Of a stretch of 64,000 bases of DNA, positions 9,568-17,425 are shown one piece after another. This DNA is from Brevibacterium marinum (GTDB lineage Bacteria > Actinomycetota > Actinomycetes > Actinomycetales > Brevibacteriaceae): positions 186,001-250,000 of the forward strand of contig NZ_JAATJN010000001.1 in assembly GCF_011927955.1 (NCBI RefSeq). The letters are read 5' to 3'. Within the stretch, counting starts at the first letter, position 1; the number at the start of each line of letters is the position of its first letter. Position numbers and translations under genes: made by a program. Below the pieces are notes generated by a model. That model was not told where the DNA came from, did not search any database, and was given only the letters and a program-made list of their open reading frames with translations.

Positions 9568-10616
9568 CACTCGTATTCGTCGAAACAGATGAGACCGGCC
9601 AGGTGGCGCTGACCTCCGCCGAGGCGGTCACCTTCGCCCGCACGAACGCCGCGGCCCTCGCCAGAATGGCGGGCTCGCCGTCTGAGCAACCCTCCGGCGC
9701 CTCAGCAACCTCAGGCGGGGTTGCTCAGCGACCGGAAGGTAGCTCAGAGGAAGGTCTCGGGGTCGACGTCGCCGTGATCGGCGCGCTCACTGACGCTGCC
9801 GGCGAGCAGCTCGCATCCCTGGGCGTGGGGCGGATCCATCACTTCGAGTCGGCAGATCTCGAGGCGTATTCCGCTCCTGCCTGGGCGCAGGCGCTCGTCG
9901 AGATCGCGCCGGAGACCGGGACGGTCCTGGCCTCGGGGACCCCTCGCGGGATGGAGCTCATGGCGCATGTGGCGGTGCGGACCGGGGAGCGGATTGCGGC
10001 CAATGTCGTGGCCGCCGATGACGAGGGTCTGCTGCGGCAGGTTCTCGGCGGGGCCGCGTTCGAACGCCTGAACCTCGACGGTGACCTGCAGGTTCTCACC
10101 ATCGCCGGTCACGCCTGCACTCCCGAGGAGACGACACCGACGTCCCCGGAGGTCCTTACCCATTCCCCGGAAGTCGCAGCAGAGGACCTGCGCACACGAG
10201 TCGTCCGCACCGAGGTCGAAGCCGCCGATGACACCTCGGGGCTGACCCAGGCCCGGGCCGTCGTCGGCGCCGGTCGTGGGGTCGGGTCACAGGACGGATT
10301 CGACGAGGTCCTCGAACTCGTCGACCACCTCGGCGGGGCCCTGGGAGTCTCTCGTGTGGTCACAGGTCTGGGGTGGCGTCCGCACGCGGAGCAGGTCGGT
10401 CAGACCGGCAGCCGGATCACCCCTGACGTCTACATCGCCTGCGGGATCTCCGGCGCGATCCAGCACATGGCCGGCATCGAGGGCGCGAAGACGCTGATCG
10501 CGATCAACACCGATGAGGAGTCGACGATGGTCCAACGCGCGGACTATGCGATCATCGGCGATCTCCACGAGGTCGTCGGAGCCGTCAACGAGGAGATTCG
10601 CAACCGCCGCGGCTGA
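9564..10616 (+). CDS. etfA: Electron transfer flavoprotein alpha subunit
   Basis: The 350-residue alpha-ETF begins inside the last codons of etfB (ATGA overlap), so the two are translationally coupled. The C-terminal FAD domain shows the family signature, including VGAGRGVGSQDGFDEV, ITPDVYIACGISGAIQHMAG and a final AINTDEE segment. The N-terminal half is divergent and contains a Ser/Gly/Glu-rich insertion (about residues 38-60). It partners EtfB in a dehydrogenase-specific ETF. It is convergent with the racemase gene, with only six bases between the two stops. Confidence 0.88.
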   Translation: MTLVFVETDETGQVALTSAEAVTFARTNAAALARMAGSPSEQPSGASATSGGVAQRPEGSSEEGLGVDVAVIGALTDAAGEQLASLGVGRIHHFESADLEAYSAPAWAQALVEIAPETGTVLASGTPRGMELMAHVAVRTGERIAANVVAADDEGLLRQVLGGAAFERLNLDGDLQVLTIAGHACTPEETTPTSPEVLTHSPEVAAEDLRTRVVRTEVEAADDTSGLTQARAVVGAGRGVGSQDGFDEVLELVDHLGGALGVSRVVTGLGWRPHAEQVGQTGSRITPDVYIACGISGAIQHMAGIEGAKTLIAINTDEESTMVQRADYAIIGDLHEVVGAVNEEIRNRRG

Positions 10617-10622
10617 GGCCGG

Positions 10623-11840
10623 TCACAGCCCCAGTTCGGCGATCACCGCCTCGGTGTCGGCTCCGGTGACCGGGGCTCGCCGAGGTGGTTCTGCGTTGGC
10701 ACCGCCGCCCGAACTCACGCCGGGAGCAGTCGCGTCCGGAGCAGCCTCACCCCGAGCAGTCGCGTCCGGAGCAGTCGCCGCTTGAGCAGTCGCGCCCAGA
10801 GCAGCCTCGCCCAGGGCGCTGAACCGTGGTGCCGGTGCGGGTTGGTCGATACCGGCCTCGTCCGTGCAGAAGAGCCCACGGTGGAGATTGTGCTCGTCGG
10901 ACTTCGCCTCGGCCATGGTGCGGACCGGTTCGACACAGGCGTCGCTGCCTGAGAAGAGCTCCTCGAGTTCGGCCAGTGTGCGTGAGGACAACTCCTCGGC
11001 GAAGACGGTCCGCAGGCTCGGCCAGTGCTGCGGCTGCCAATGGTCGAGTCGGTCCAGGGGTTCGGGCAGCCGGTCCTCGATGCCCAGGCCGCGGACGAAC
11101 TCGGCGAAGAACGGCCCTTCGATGCAGGCGACGGTGACGTACCTGCCGTCGGCGGTGGGGTAGACGTCGTAGAACGGCGCGCCCGAGTCCAGGAGGTTGT
11201 GTCCGCGGGCGTCGTGGCGCCACATTCCCAGCTCGGAGAAGCCGTGCATCATCGAGTACAGGAGGTTGGCGCCCTCGACCATGGCGGAGTCGACGACGGT
11301 GCCGACGCCAGTGGTGCGGGCACTCGTGAGCGCGCCGAGGACACCGACGACGAGGAGCATTCCGCCTCCGCCGAAGTCGCCGATGAGGTTGGCCGGGAAC
11401 TGCGGTGGGCCGCCGGCGCGACCGAACTGGTTGAGCAGCCCGGCCGAGGCGATGTAGCCCAGGTCGTGGCCGGCCTGCTGCGCCTTCGGGCCGTCCTGGC
11501 CGTAGCCGGTGATGCGCCCGTAGACGAGTGCCGGATTGAGTGCGTGGAGATCGTCCGGACCGAGGCCCAGGCGCTCGGCAGCACCCGGCCGGAACCCTTC
11601 GACGAGGATCTCGGACTTCGCGGCCAACGACCGGGCCAGCTCGATGCCGGCCTCCGATTTGAAGTCCACGGTCACGGATCGCTTGCCGCGGTCGAGGACG
11701 GGGTTCATCGGTTGGCCGGCGGTCTTCGGCGGATCGAGGCGAATCACCTCGGCGCCCATATCGGCCAACATCATCGTGGCGAAGGGGCCCGGGCCGATTC
11801 CACCCAGGTCGAGGACACGCACACCGTCGAGCACTGTCAT
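10623..11840 (-). CDS. Alpha-methylacyl-CoA racemase / class III CoA-transferase family
   Basis: This 405-residue CaiB/BaiF-family protein has His125 in GHDLGY, Asp155 in NLIGDFGGGG and Glu241 in ACIEGPFF. These match the catalytic triad positions of mycobacterial alpha-methylacyl-CoA racemase (His126, Asp156, Glu241), so racemase is favoured over CoA transferase. The reaction would be 2R/2S epimerisation of 2-methylacyl-CoAs. Residues about 345-385 are an Ala/Thr-rich tract encoded by imperfect 15-bp repeats (10725-10805). A TATAGT -10-like box lies at 11871-11876 on the minus strand. No link to the neighbouring ETF operon is required. Confidence 0.85.
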   Translation of the reverse strand: MTVLDGVRVLDLGGIGPGPFATMMLADMGAEVIRLDPPKTAGQPMNPVLDRGKRSVTVDFKSEAGIELARSLAAKSEILVEGFRPGAAERLGLGPDDLHALNPALVYGRITGYGQDGPKAQQAGHDLGYIASAGLLNQFGRAGGPPQFPANLIGDFGGGGMLLVVGVLGALTSARTTGVGTVVDSAMVEGANLLYSMMHGFSELGMWRHDARGHNLLDSGAPFYDVYPTADGRYVTVACIEGPFFAEFVRGLGIEDRLPEPLDRLDHWQPQHWPSLRTVFAEELSSRTLAELEELFSGSDACVEPVRTMAEAKSDEHNLHRGLFCTDEAGIDQPAPAPRFSALGEAALGATAQAATAPDATARGEAAPDATAPGVSSGGGANAEPPRRAPVTGADTEAVIAELGL

Positions 11841-12031
11841 GATTTCCTTTCGTCGATCAGTCCTGTTTAACTATAGAACGATCGATCAGGTACACAAAGA
11901 CGGCGGGTGTCGCGACGGCACCGGGGGCCGAACCGATTTCGGTCCCGATCCGGAATCTGAAACGATAAATGCCGGTCGCGCTCCGGAGCGCATCCCCCCG
12001 AGTTCCCGGCAGAGAAGATGAGAGGTCATTC

Positions 12032-12427
12032 GTGGAGACATTCGAGTATTCCCCAGAGGTCCGCTGGTCCGATCAGGACCTGCTCGGGCACGTGAACAAT
12101 GCGCGCATGATCACGCTCATCGAGGAGTGCCGCGTCAGGTGGCTCCACAAGGAGAAGGCCGAGCGGATCACCGGCGGCGGCATGCTCGTCGCCCACCAGT
12201 CCATCGACTACCTCCTCCCGGTCATGTACGGCCCCGAGCTCAAGCTGACGCTGAGCGTGTCGAAGATCGGCAACTCCTCATTCACCGTGCACACGCGCGG
12301 TGATCAGGAGGGCAGGCAGGTCTTCGGCTCCGATGTCGTGCTCGTCCACCTCGACCGCGAGACCGGTCGGCCGGCTCCGATCGCCGAGGACATCCGCGGT
12401 CTCCTCGAGCGCTACTTCGCCGCCTGA
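12032..12427 (+). CDS. Acyl-CoA thioesterase, hotdog fold (4HBT-like)
   Basis: The protein has 131 residues from GTG 12032, which follows an AGAGAAGATGAGAGG purine-rich ribosome-binding site. The frame is open further upstream but without homology. The sequence VRWSDQDLLGHVNNARMI is the catalytic hotdog motif of YbgC/4HBT-type thioesterases, with the Asp expected in the active site. It would hydrolyse short or medium acyl-CoA thioesters in the cytoplasm. It is transcribed away from the racemase gene, suggesting a loose functional link in acyl-CoA handling. Confidence 0.85.
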   Translation: METFEYSPEVRWSDQDLLGHVNNARMITLIEECRVRWLHKEKAERITGGGMLVAHQSIDYLLPVMYGPELKLTLSVSKIGNSSFTVHTRGDQEGRQVFGSDVVLVHLDRETGRPAPIAEDIRGLLERYFAA

Positions 12428-12510
12428 AGCGCCGAGGCAGGCTGAGGTGCCGAGGCACGATGGCCGTTCTGTTCATGCTCGGTGATGCCCACCGCGCATA
12501 GCCTGAGAGC

Positions 12511-12909
12511 ATGAAACTCGACGCGATCTCAATCATCACCGCCAACATGCCGGCCGCAGTGCAGTTCTACACCTCGCTCGGCCTCGACCTCGTCGACGGC
12601 GGCGCGGACACCCCGCACACGGAATTCACCTCCGGCAGTCTCCGCCTCCTCCTCGACACCGAGAACGTCATTCTCAGCATCGACCCCGAGTGGACGAGGC
12701 CGACCGGTGGCCACAAGATGTCCCTGGCCTTCGACTGCTCCACCGCCGAGGCGGTCGATGCGACGTTCGCCCAGCTCACTTCCAGCGGGTCCGGTTCGGA
12801 TCCCGTGGCGGGAGTCGTCCATGCACCCTGGGATGCGTTCTGGGGCCAGCGCTACGCCGTCATCTCCGATCCCGACGACAACACGATCGACCTCTTCGCA
12901 GCCCTCTGA
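12511..12909 (+). CDS. VOC (glyoxalase/bleomycin-resistance fold) protein
   Basis: This 132-residue single-domain vicinal-oxygen-chelate protein opens with the usual SIITANMPAAVQFYTSLGLDLV beta-alpha-beta unit (the first half of a VOC module) and ends with RYAVISDPDDNTIDLFA, the metal-ligand strand. Substrates of such proteins cannot be predicted. There is no clear operon with the preceding thioesterase (83-bp gap). Confidence 0.82.
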   Translation: MKLDAISIITANMPAAVQFYTSLGLDLVDGGADTPHTEFTSGSLRLLLDTENVILSIDPEWTRPTGGHKMSLAFDCSTAEAVDATFAQLTSSGSGSDPVAGVVHAPWDAFWGQRYAVISDPDDNTIDLFAAL

Positions 12910-12994
12910 GCAGTCCGCACGGATCGCTTCGCATACGCGATCTCTTCGCCGCGTTCGGCCGACTTACCGCAGCTGCCCGACACGGCCACCTGAC

Positions 12995-13753
12995 TCACCG
13001 GCCGAGCAGTGACCTCTCGTCTCGCCACAGGTGCGCTGCATCGGCGTAGCCTGCCGCCGCTGCGGCCGCCGTGCGGGTGCGACCGGCATCGATGAGTGCT
13101 CGCGCGGCCTGCCATCGCAGAACCTTCGACAGGTGTTTGGGCCCGTAGCCGAACCATTCGGCCGACAGCCTCCGCAGCTGCCGGGGCGAGTACGCGAACC
13201 GGGCGGCCACCTCGGCGATATCGCTTCGCTGCTGATCCTGTCGGACTCCCAGGAGCGTCGCCAGCTCCAGGGGCCTGAGATCGATGTCGACCCGGGAGGC
13301 CAAGGTCTCGGCGACGGCCAGCAGCCGACTGGTGTGGGAGTGCCCGTCTGATGCTGACACGGGATCGGCAACGGACCGAACCTGCCCCGCACCCGTCGTG
13401 AGGCGCCCGATCACCGCATCGAGCGGAGTGACTCGGTCGGCGAGCTCGGCCGCCGAGGTCGCCAGCAGCTGCGGGAGCACACCGGGGTCGAATCTCAGTC
13501 CCACGATCGGCGCCGGTGCGCCGCGGGTCGATGCACCGGCGAAGGTGCGCGCGGTGGAGTCGGCGCCGGCGATGACGACCTCGGAGTCGATGACGATGAG
13601 GTCCATGCACCCGTCGGGCACGATGAGGGAAGGTGCGCTCACAGCCGCCGCGTCGGACGATGACGCCTCGGCGGACGGTGACGATAGGACCGGTTCCGGG
13701 GTGGATGCCCACAGTGCGGCGCGGAGGCTGGGGATGCGCGTCTCCGAGTACAT
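12995..13753 (-). CDS. AraC-family transcriptional regulator
   Basis: In this 252-residue protein the N-terminal ligand domain has the PDGCMDLIV signature of the DUF6597-type AraC subgroup. The C-terminal half holds two helix-turn-helices (about residues 155-245: IAEVAARFAYSPRQLRRLS and AAAAAGYADAAHLWRDER). A serine/alanine-rich insert (about 22-40) lies near the N-terminus. Its target is unknown. It is divergent from the HAD-racemase pair. Confidence 0.82.
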   Translation of the reverse strand: MYSETRIPSLRAALWASTPEPVLSSPSAEASSSDAAAVSAPSLIVPDGCMDLIVIDSEVVIAGADSTARTFAGASTRGAPAPIVGLRFDPGVLPQLLATSAAELADRVTPLDAVIGRLTTGAGQVRSVADPVSASDGHSHTSRLLAVAETLASRVDIDLRPLELATLLGVRQDQQRSDIAEVAARFAYSPRQLRRLSAEWFGYGPKHLSKVLRWQAARALIDAGRTRTAAAAAAGYADAAHLWRDERSLLGR

Positions 13754-13869
13754 GGGAATGCTCGTCCCTCTTCAGTCTCGAGCGGTATTCTTGGAATTCA
13801 TCGGCTCGTCCGCATCGGACGCCGCCCGATCTCAGACTAACCGGTACCCGTCATCCCCGGGAAGGAACA

Positions 13870-14442
13870 ATGGCAGCTGCAACCCCGTCGCCGACATCGG
13901 CACGTCGGCAGGAGCGGCACGTCACTGTCTTCCTCGATGTCGATGGGGTGCTCAACTCGTATCCGGTGCCCAAGCTGCGCATCATGGCCGAGGGCCGGAA
14001 GAAGCTGCGGGCCTGGGACTACGAGCTGCACTACAGGCCCGCCGTCATCGCGTTCTTCGATCGCCTCGTCGAGACCCACGAGGTCGACGTCGTGTGGCTC
14101 TCAACCTGGTCCCAGCGGTGCAAGACCGAACTGGAGCCGAAGTTCGGGCTGCGCAACTCCTTCGCGGTCATCGAGATGCCCGATGAGACCCACAATCGGT
14201 ACGCCGACGATCCGCAGCTGTGGTGGAAGGCCCGCGCCATGGAGGACTGGCTCGCCGCGCACGAGCACGGCCGCGCCGTCTGGATCGACGACGACCTCGC
14301 GGCACCGACGACCCGTGAGTACTTCATCGAACGCTATGCACCGAGCCGACTCAAACTCATCGCTCCTGATTTCGCCCAGGGCCTGACGAAGGCGCACCTG
14401 AAGGAGATCAGGGAATTCGCCTACCCGAAAGAGGATTCATGA
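13870..14442 (+). CDS. HAD-superfamily hydrolase-like protein
   Basis: The protein has 190 residues. FLDVDGVLNSYP carries the HAD motif I aspartates, VVWLSTWS gives motif II (Ser/Thr), and VWIDDDLA the acidic motif IV. This is the HAD type associated with phosphatase or RNA-repair-like domains of unknown substrate. ATG 13870 follows GAAGGAA and fits the family length. The frame is open upstream but shows no homology. The stop overlaps the next start (ATGA), so it is coupled to the racemase gene. Confidence 0.8.
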   Translation: MAAATPSPTSARRQERHVTVFLDVDGVLNSYPVPKLRIMAEGRKKLRAWDYELHYRPAVIAFFDRLVETHEVDVVWLSTWSQRCKTELEPKFGLRNSFAVIEMPDETHNRYADDPQLWWKARAMEDWLAAHEHGRAVWIDDDLAAPTTREYFIERYAPSRLKLIAPDFAQGLTKAHLKEIREFAYPKEDS

Positions 14443-15239
14443 CGCGCATCGGTCTGCTCGACTCAGGACTCGGGCTGCTCGGCACCGCCGATGCGCTCTT
14501 GCATCTGGCTCCGCATGCGGACCTGATCCTGGCGATGGACCCGGACTTCACCCCGTACGGCAGCCTCAGCCCGGAAGCGCTCGAGGCCAGGGCACTGAAC
14601 TCGGCCGCGGTGCTCGCGGAGTGGGAACCCGATGCGATCGTCATCGCCTGCAACACCGCATCCGTCCAGGCCCTCGAAGCGGTCCGCGCCCGCTATGAGC
14701 CCGAAATCCCCGTCATCGGGACCGTGCCGGCGGTGAAGATGGCGGCCGGGACCGGGCAGGACTTCGCCATCTGGGCGACGCCTGCGACGACGGGCAGCGC
14801 CTACCAGCAGAACCTCATCGACACCTTCGCCGCCGAGGTGGCCGTGTCCAAGGTGGCATGTCCGGGACTGGCCGAGGCGATCAATGAGGCAGATCTCGTC
14901 ACCATCGACGCCGCCATCGACGCGGCGCTGAACCAGATGGAGCCGGGCGTGGAGACCATCGTCCTCGGCTGCACCCACTACGGCCTCGTCGCGGATCGGA
15001 TCATGGCCGCGCGCGCCGGAGCGATCACGCTGTTCGACTCCCCGATTCCGGTGGCGAAGCAGACGCTGCGCAGGATCGGAGTCGAGGCGCACGGCGTCGG
15101 ACCGAATCAGCCCGACACGGGCATGGTCATCGCCACCTTCGCCTCGGGTCGGCTCATCCGGCTCCCGCAGTCACTGGCTGCCTACCCGGCCGGAAGACGC
15201 CTGCTGACGCGGGAACGGGCCGTGGCTCGGACCCCGTGA
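14439..15239 (+). CDS. Aspartate/glutamate racemase family protein
   Basis: This 266-residue protein of the MurI fold has both catalytic cysteines: Cys71 in ACNTAS and Cys178 in GCTHYG. The N-terminal DSGLGLLG corresponds to the MurI D-S-G-x-G-G loop, but the second glycine is Leu. The second conserved block reads DPDFTPYG instead of the usual D-x-x-x-x-PYG form. It may be glutamate racemase for peptidoglycan or a related amino-acid racemase. It is translationally coupled to the upstream HAD gene. Confidence 0.78.
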   Translation: MTRIGLLDSGLGLLGTADALLHLAPHADLILAMDPDFTPYGSLSPEALEARALNSAAVLAEWEPDAIVIACNTASVQALEAVRARYEPEIPVIGTVPAVKMAAGTGQDFAIWATPATTGSAYQQNLIDTFAAEVAVSKVACPGLAEAINEADLVTIDAAIDAALNQMEPGVETIVLGCTHYGLVADRIMAARAGAITLFDSPIPVAKQTLRRIGVEAHGVGPNQPDTGMVIATFASGRLIRLPQSLAAYPAGRRLLTRERAVARTP

Positions 15240-15378
15240 GGCCGTCGCAAACCGCTGGGCCCGTCCTGCTCTTTGAGCCATCGCCGACAGTCGCCTCGAC
15301 ATTGTCGCCGCGACGGGTCTTTTTCGCTGCAGCGGGGGTACTGTGAAAAGACAGGCAATCGTCGGAGGAGGCGATTCG

Positions 15379-16353
15379 ATGTTGGTCCTATCCATCATCT
15401 TCGGACTGATCGTGCTCGGTGCCATCGGCCTGGGAAACAGTCTGAGGATCGTCAAACAGTACGAGCGTGGTGTCGTGTTCCGCTTGGGGCGAGTCTCGAG
15501 CGACGCGAAATCGCCGGGCATGACGGCCATCGTGCCCTTCGTGGACAGGCTGGAGAAGGTCAATCTGCAGATCATCACCATGCCGATCCCCGCCCAGGAG
15601 GGAATCACCCGCGACAACGTCACGGTCCGGGTCGATGCTGTCATCTATTTCAAGGTCGTCGATCCGCGCAAGGCGATCGTCGACGTCGAGGACTATCAGC
15701 TCGCCGTCGGGCAGGTGGCGCAGACCTCGCTGCGCTCGATCATCGGCCAGAGCGAACTCGACGATCTTCTCACGAACCGCGAGCGGCTCAACCAGGGCCT
15801 GGCCATCATGATCGACAACCCGGCCGTCGACTGGGGTGTCCACATCGACCGGGTCGAGATCAAGGATGTCGCTCTGCCGGAGTCGATGAAGCGATCGATG
15901 TCGCGTCAGGCCGAAGCCGAACGCGAACGCCGTTCCCGTGTGATCATCGCCGATGGTGAGCTCCAGGCCTCGAACAAACTCGCTGAGGCCGCCGAGGCGA
16001 TGTCGGACACTCCCTCGGCTCTGCAGCTGCGTCTGCTCCAGACCATCGTCGAAGTCGCCGCGGAGAGGAACTCGACCCTGGTCCTGCCCTTCCCCGTCGA
16101 GCTGCTGCGCTTCCTCGAGGGGAACACCCCGAAGGGCACCGGTGGCGGCGGTGTCACCGCCACGAGCACCTCGGCGGAGGACGCTGCTGACGGTCACTCC
16201 TCTCAGCAGTCGGCCGACATCGACGAGATGATGCGGGCCCTGGCCGCCTCGGTGAAGCTGACGGAGGAGCAGGCGGAGACCGACCCGGTAGAGGCAGACG
16301 AACCGAGACATGCTCCGAGCGAGGAAGAGCGGGAGACGGGAGACAGAACCTGA
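15379..16353 (+). CDS. SPFH/stomatin-like (slipin) membrane protein
   Basis: This 324-residue protein has an N-terminal hydrophobic segment (about 2-18), then an SPFH/band-7 domain with QYERGVVFRLGR and the LRSIIGQSELDDLLTNRE region, a charged coiled helix (AEAERERRSRVIIADGE) and an acidic low-complexity tail. ATG 15379 is chosen because GGAGGAG precedes it with 8-bp spacing. An in-frame GTG at 15343 is less likely. Slipins scaffold membrane microdomains. The partner in actinobacteria is often NfeD, but none is adjacent here. Confidence 0.85.
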   Translation: MLVLSIIFGLIVLGAIGLGNSLRIVKQYERGVVFRLGRVSSDAKSPGMTAIVPFVDRLEKVNLQIITMPIPAQEGITRDNVTVRVDAVIYFKVVDPRKAIVDVEDYQLAVGQVAQTSLRSIIGQSELDDLLTNRERLNQGLAIMIDNPAVDWGVHIDRVEIKDVALPESMKRSMSRQAEAERERRSRVIIADGELQASNKLAEAAEAMSDTPSALQLRLLQTIVEVAAERNSTLVLPFPVELLRFLEGNTPKGTGGGGVTATSTSAEDAADGHSSQQSADIDEMMRALAASVKLTEEQAETDPVEADEPRHAPSEEERETGDRT

Positions 16354-16394
16354 GCGCTCAGCGAGCTTCCATTCCGAGTGACTAGGCTGGGGCC

Positions 16395-16988
16395 ATGGAC
16401 TTGAAGCGCGCCAGCAGAACAGTCATCGTCAACGGAGTCATCGCCTTCCTGGTCGGACTCCTCATGATGGTGTGGCCCGGAGCCACCGCCGAGGTGGTAG
16501 TGCGCATCTTCGCCGCCTGGCTGGCCGTGATCGCCGTCTCCTCCCTGGTCCTCGCACCGAAGGGCGGGCGCACGGGGAGTCTGGTGGCCCGGTCCGTCAT
16601 CCTCATCCTCCTGGGTGCCCTCATCTTCTTCTCCCCTATGTTCTTCGCGGCCTTCGTCACCGTCCTGACCGGGTTCGCGATCATCTTCTTCGGCTTCCTC
16701 GCCGTCACCGCCTCGCTGTTCATCCGACGTGTGGGGGTGAGGACGTGGTGGCTGCTGACGACCATCGGAATTGCCGGAATCGTCCTCGGCGGCTTCTTCC
16801 TCTTCGCGCCCCAGGCCGGAATCACCGCGCTCATCTTCACCCTCGCGGCCTTCATCGTCGTCGTCGGCATCGCCCTCGTCGCTCTCGGCTGGCGTCTGCG
16901 GAAGACAGCTCAGGCCATCCGACAGGATCCGCACCGCAAGCCGCCGGACGACGGCGGCGACATCATCAGCGGCGAAGTCATCGAATAG
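16395..16988 (+). CDS. HdeD/DUF308-like membrane protein
   Basis: This 197-residue protein has about six short transmembrane helices in a repeated hairpin pattern, as in the HdeD/DUF308 family, and a charged C-terminus that ends EVIE. The N-terminal MDLKRASRTVIVNGVIAFLVG is typical. Its function is not established; the E. coli relative is acid-stress associated. The gene starts 41 bp after the slipin gene and may be cotranscribed with it. Confidence 0.72.
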   Translation: MDLKRASRTVIVNGVIAFLVGLLMMVWPGATAEVVVRIFAAWLAVIAVSSLVLAPKGGRTGSLVARSVILILLGALIFFSPMFFAAFVTVLTGFAIIFFGFLAVTASLFIRRVGVRTWWLLTTIGIAGIVLGGFFLFAPQAGITALIFTLAAFIVVVGIALVALGWRLRKTAQAIRQDPHRKPPDDGGDIISGEVIE

Positions 16989-17096
16989 GGCCGGGCCGCC
17001 TCGGCGCAAGGATCCTCCCTGTGGGGAGCCATGGCCTTCTACGTGGAGGCCTACGACCGGTTCGACTCGATTCCTCACAAATTTGGTTCAAACTCT

Positions 17097-17125
17097 GGAA
17101 CATCGGCCAGGCTCCGTGCTAACTT
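17097..17125 (+). promoter_or_regulatory. Candidate promoter of the erm leader
   Basis: GGAACA (17097-17102) and TAACTT (17120-17125) are separated by 17 bp. The -10 box lies 7 bp before the leader ATG at 17133, so transcription would begin at or next to the ATG, giving a leaderless leader peptide. The -35 match is poor. Confidence 0.45.
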
Positions 17126-17132
17126 ATTCGAC

Positions 17133-17198
17133 ATGGGAACATTGAATCGCAGCGCAATGACAGCGCTCAGCTTCTACATTCGTGATCGCCGCGCCTGA
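17133..17198 (+). CDS. Putative macrolide-sensing leader peptide of the erm gene
   Basis: This 21-codon ORF lies upstream of the Erm methyltransferase gene, with its ATG close behind a -10 box. The peptide reads MGTLNRSAMTALSFYIRDRRA. It ends with Arg-Asp-Arg, which fits the Arg/Lys-x-Arg/Lys motif at which macrolide- or ketolide-bound ribosomes stall. Its stop codon lies in the loop of a GC hairpin (17190-17205). This organisation matches translational or transcriptional attenuation of inducible erm genes. The ORF is short, so the call rests on context. Confidence 0.5.
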   Translation: MGTLNRSAMTALSFYIRDRRA

Positions 17199-17272
17199 CG
17201 GCGCGCTCGACTCACTTTCTGTGATCCGCTGACCTCATCGAAGCCTCGGCGGCATCGGTCCACTGACGGACC
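17190..17272 (+). promoter_or_regulatory. Possible erm attenuator hairpins
   Basis: CGCGCC (17190-17195) pairs with GGCGCG (17200-17205) around the leader stop codon. A second hairpin pairs GGTCC (17257-17261) with GGACC (17268-17272). The roughly 230-nt leader between the peptide and ATG 17426 could form alternative structures. I cannot fold it here and do not know which pairing blocks the erm start. Confidence 0.35.
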
Positions 17273-17425
17273 TGCCACCGTCGAGTCGAACGAGCAGGAT
17301 CTGCAGCAGCGCGCTGTCAACCCGGACGATCATCTGCATCCGGGGCGAAGTCGCAAACCACTGACACTCGTCACTGCGCATTGCGTTGCCTTGGGTGCTC
17401 CACTCTTCACTTCCGGAGCGCGCCC

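Noticed and set aside
17381..17425. Longer start of the erm ORF at 17381
   Set aside because: The extra 15 residues lack homology, and ATG 17426 has a GGAG site and the expected Erm N-terminus.
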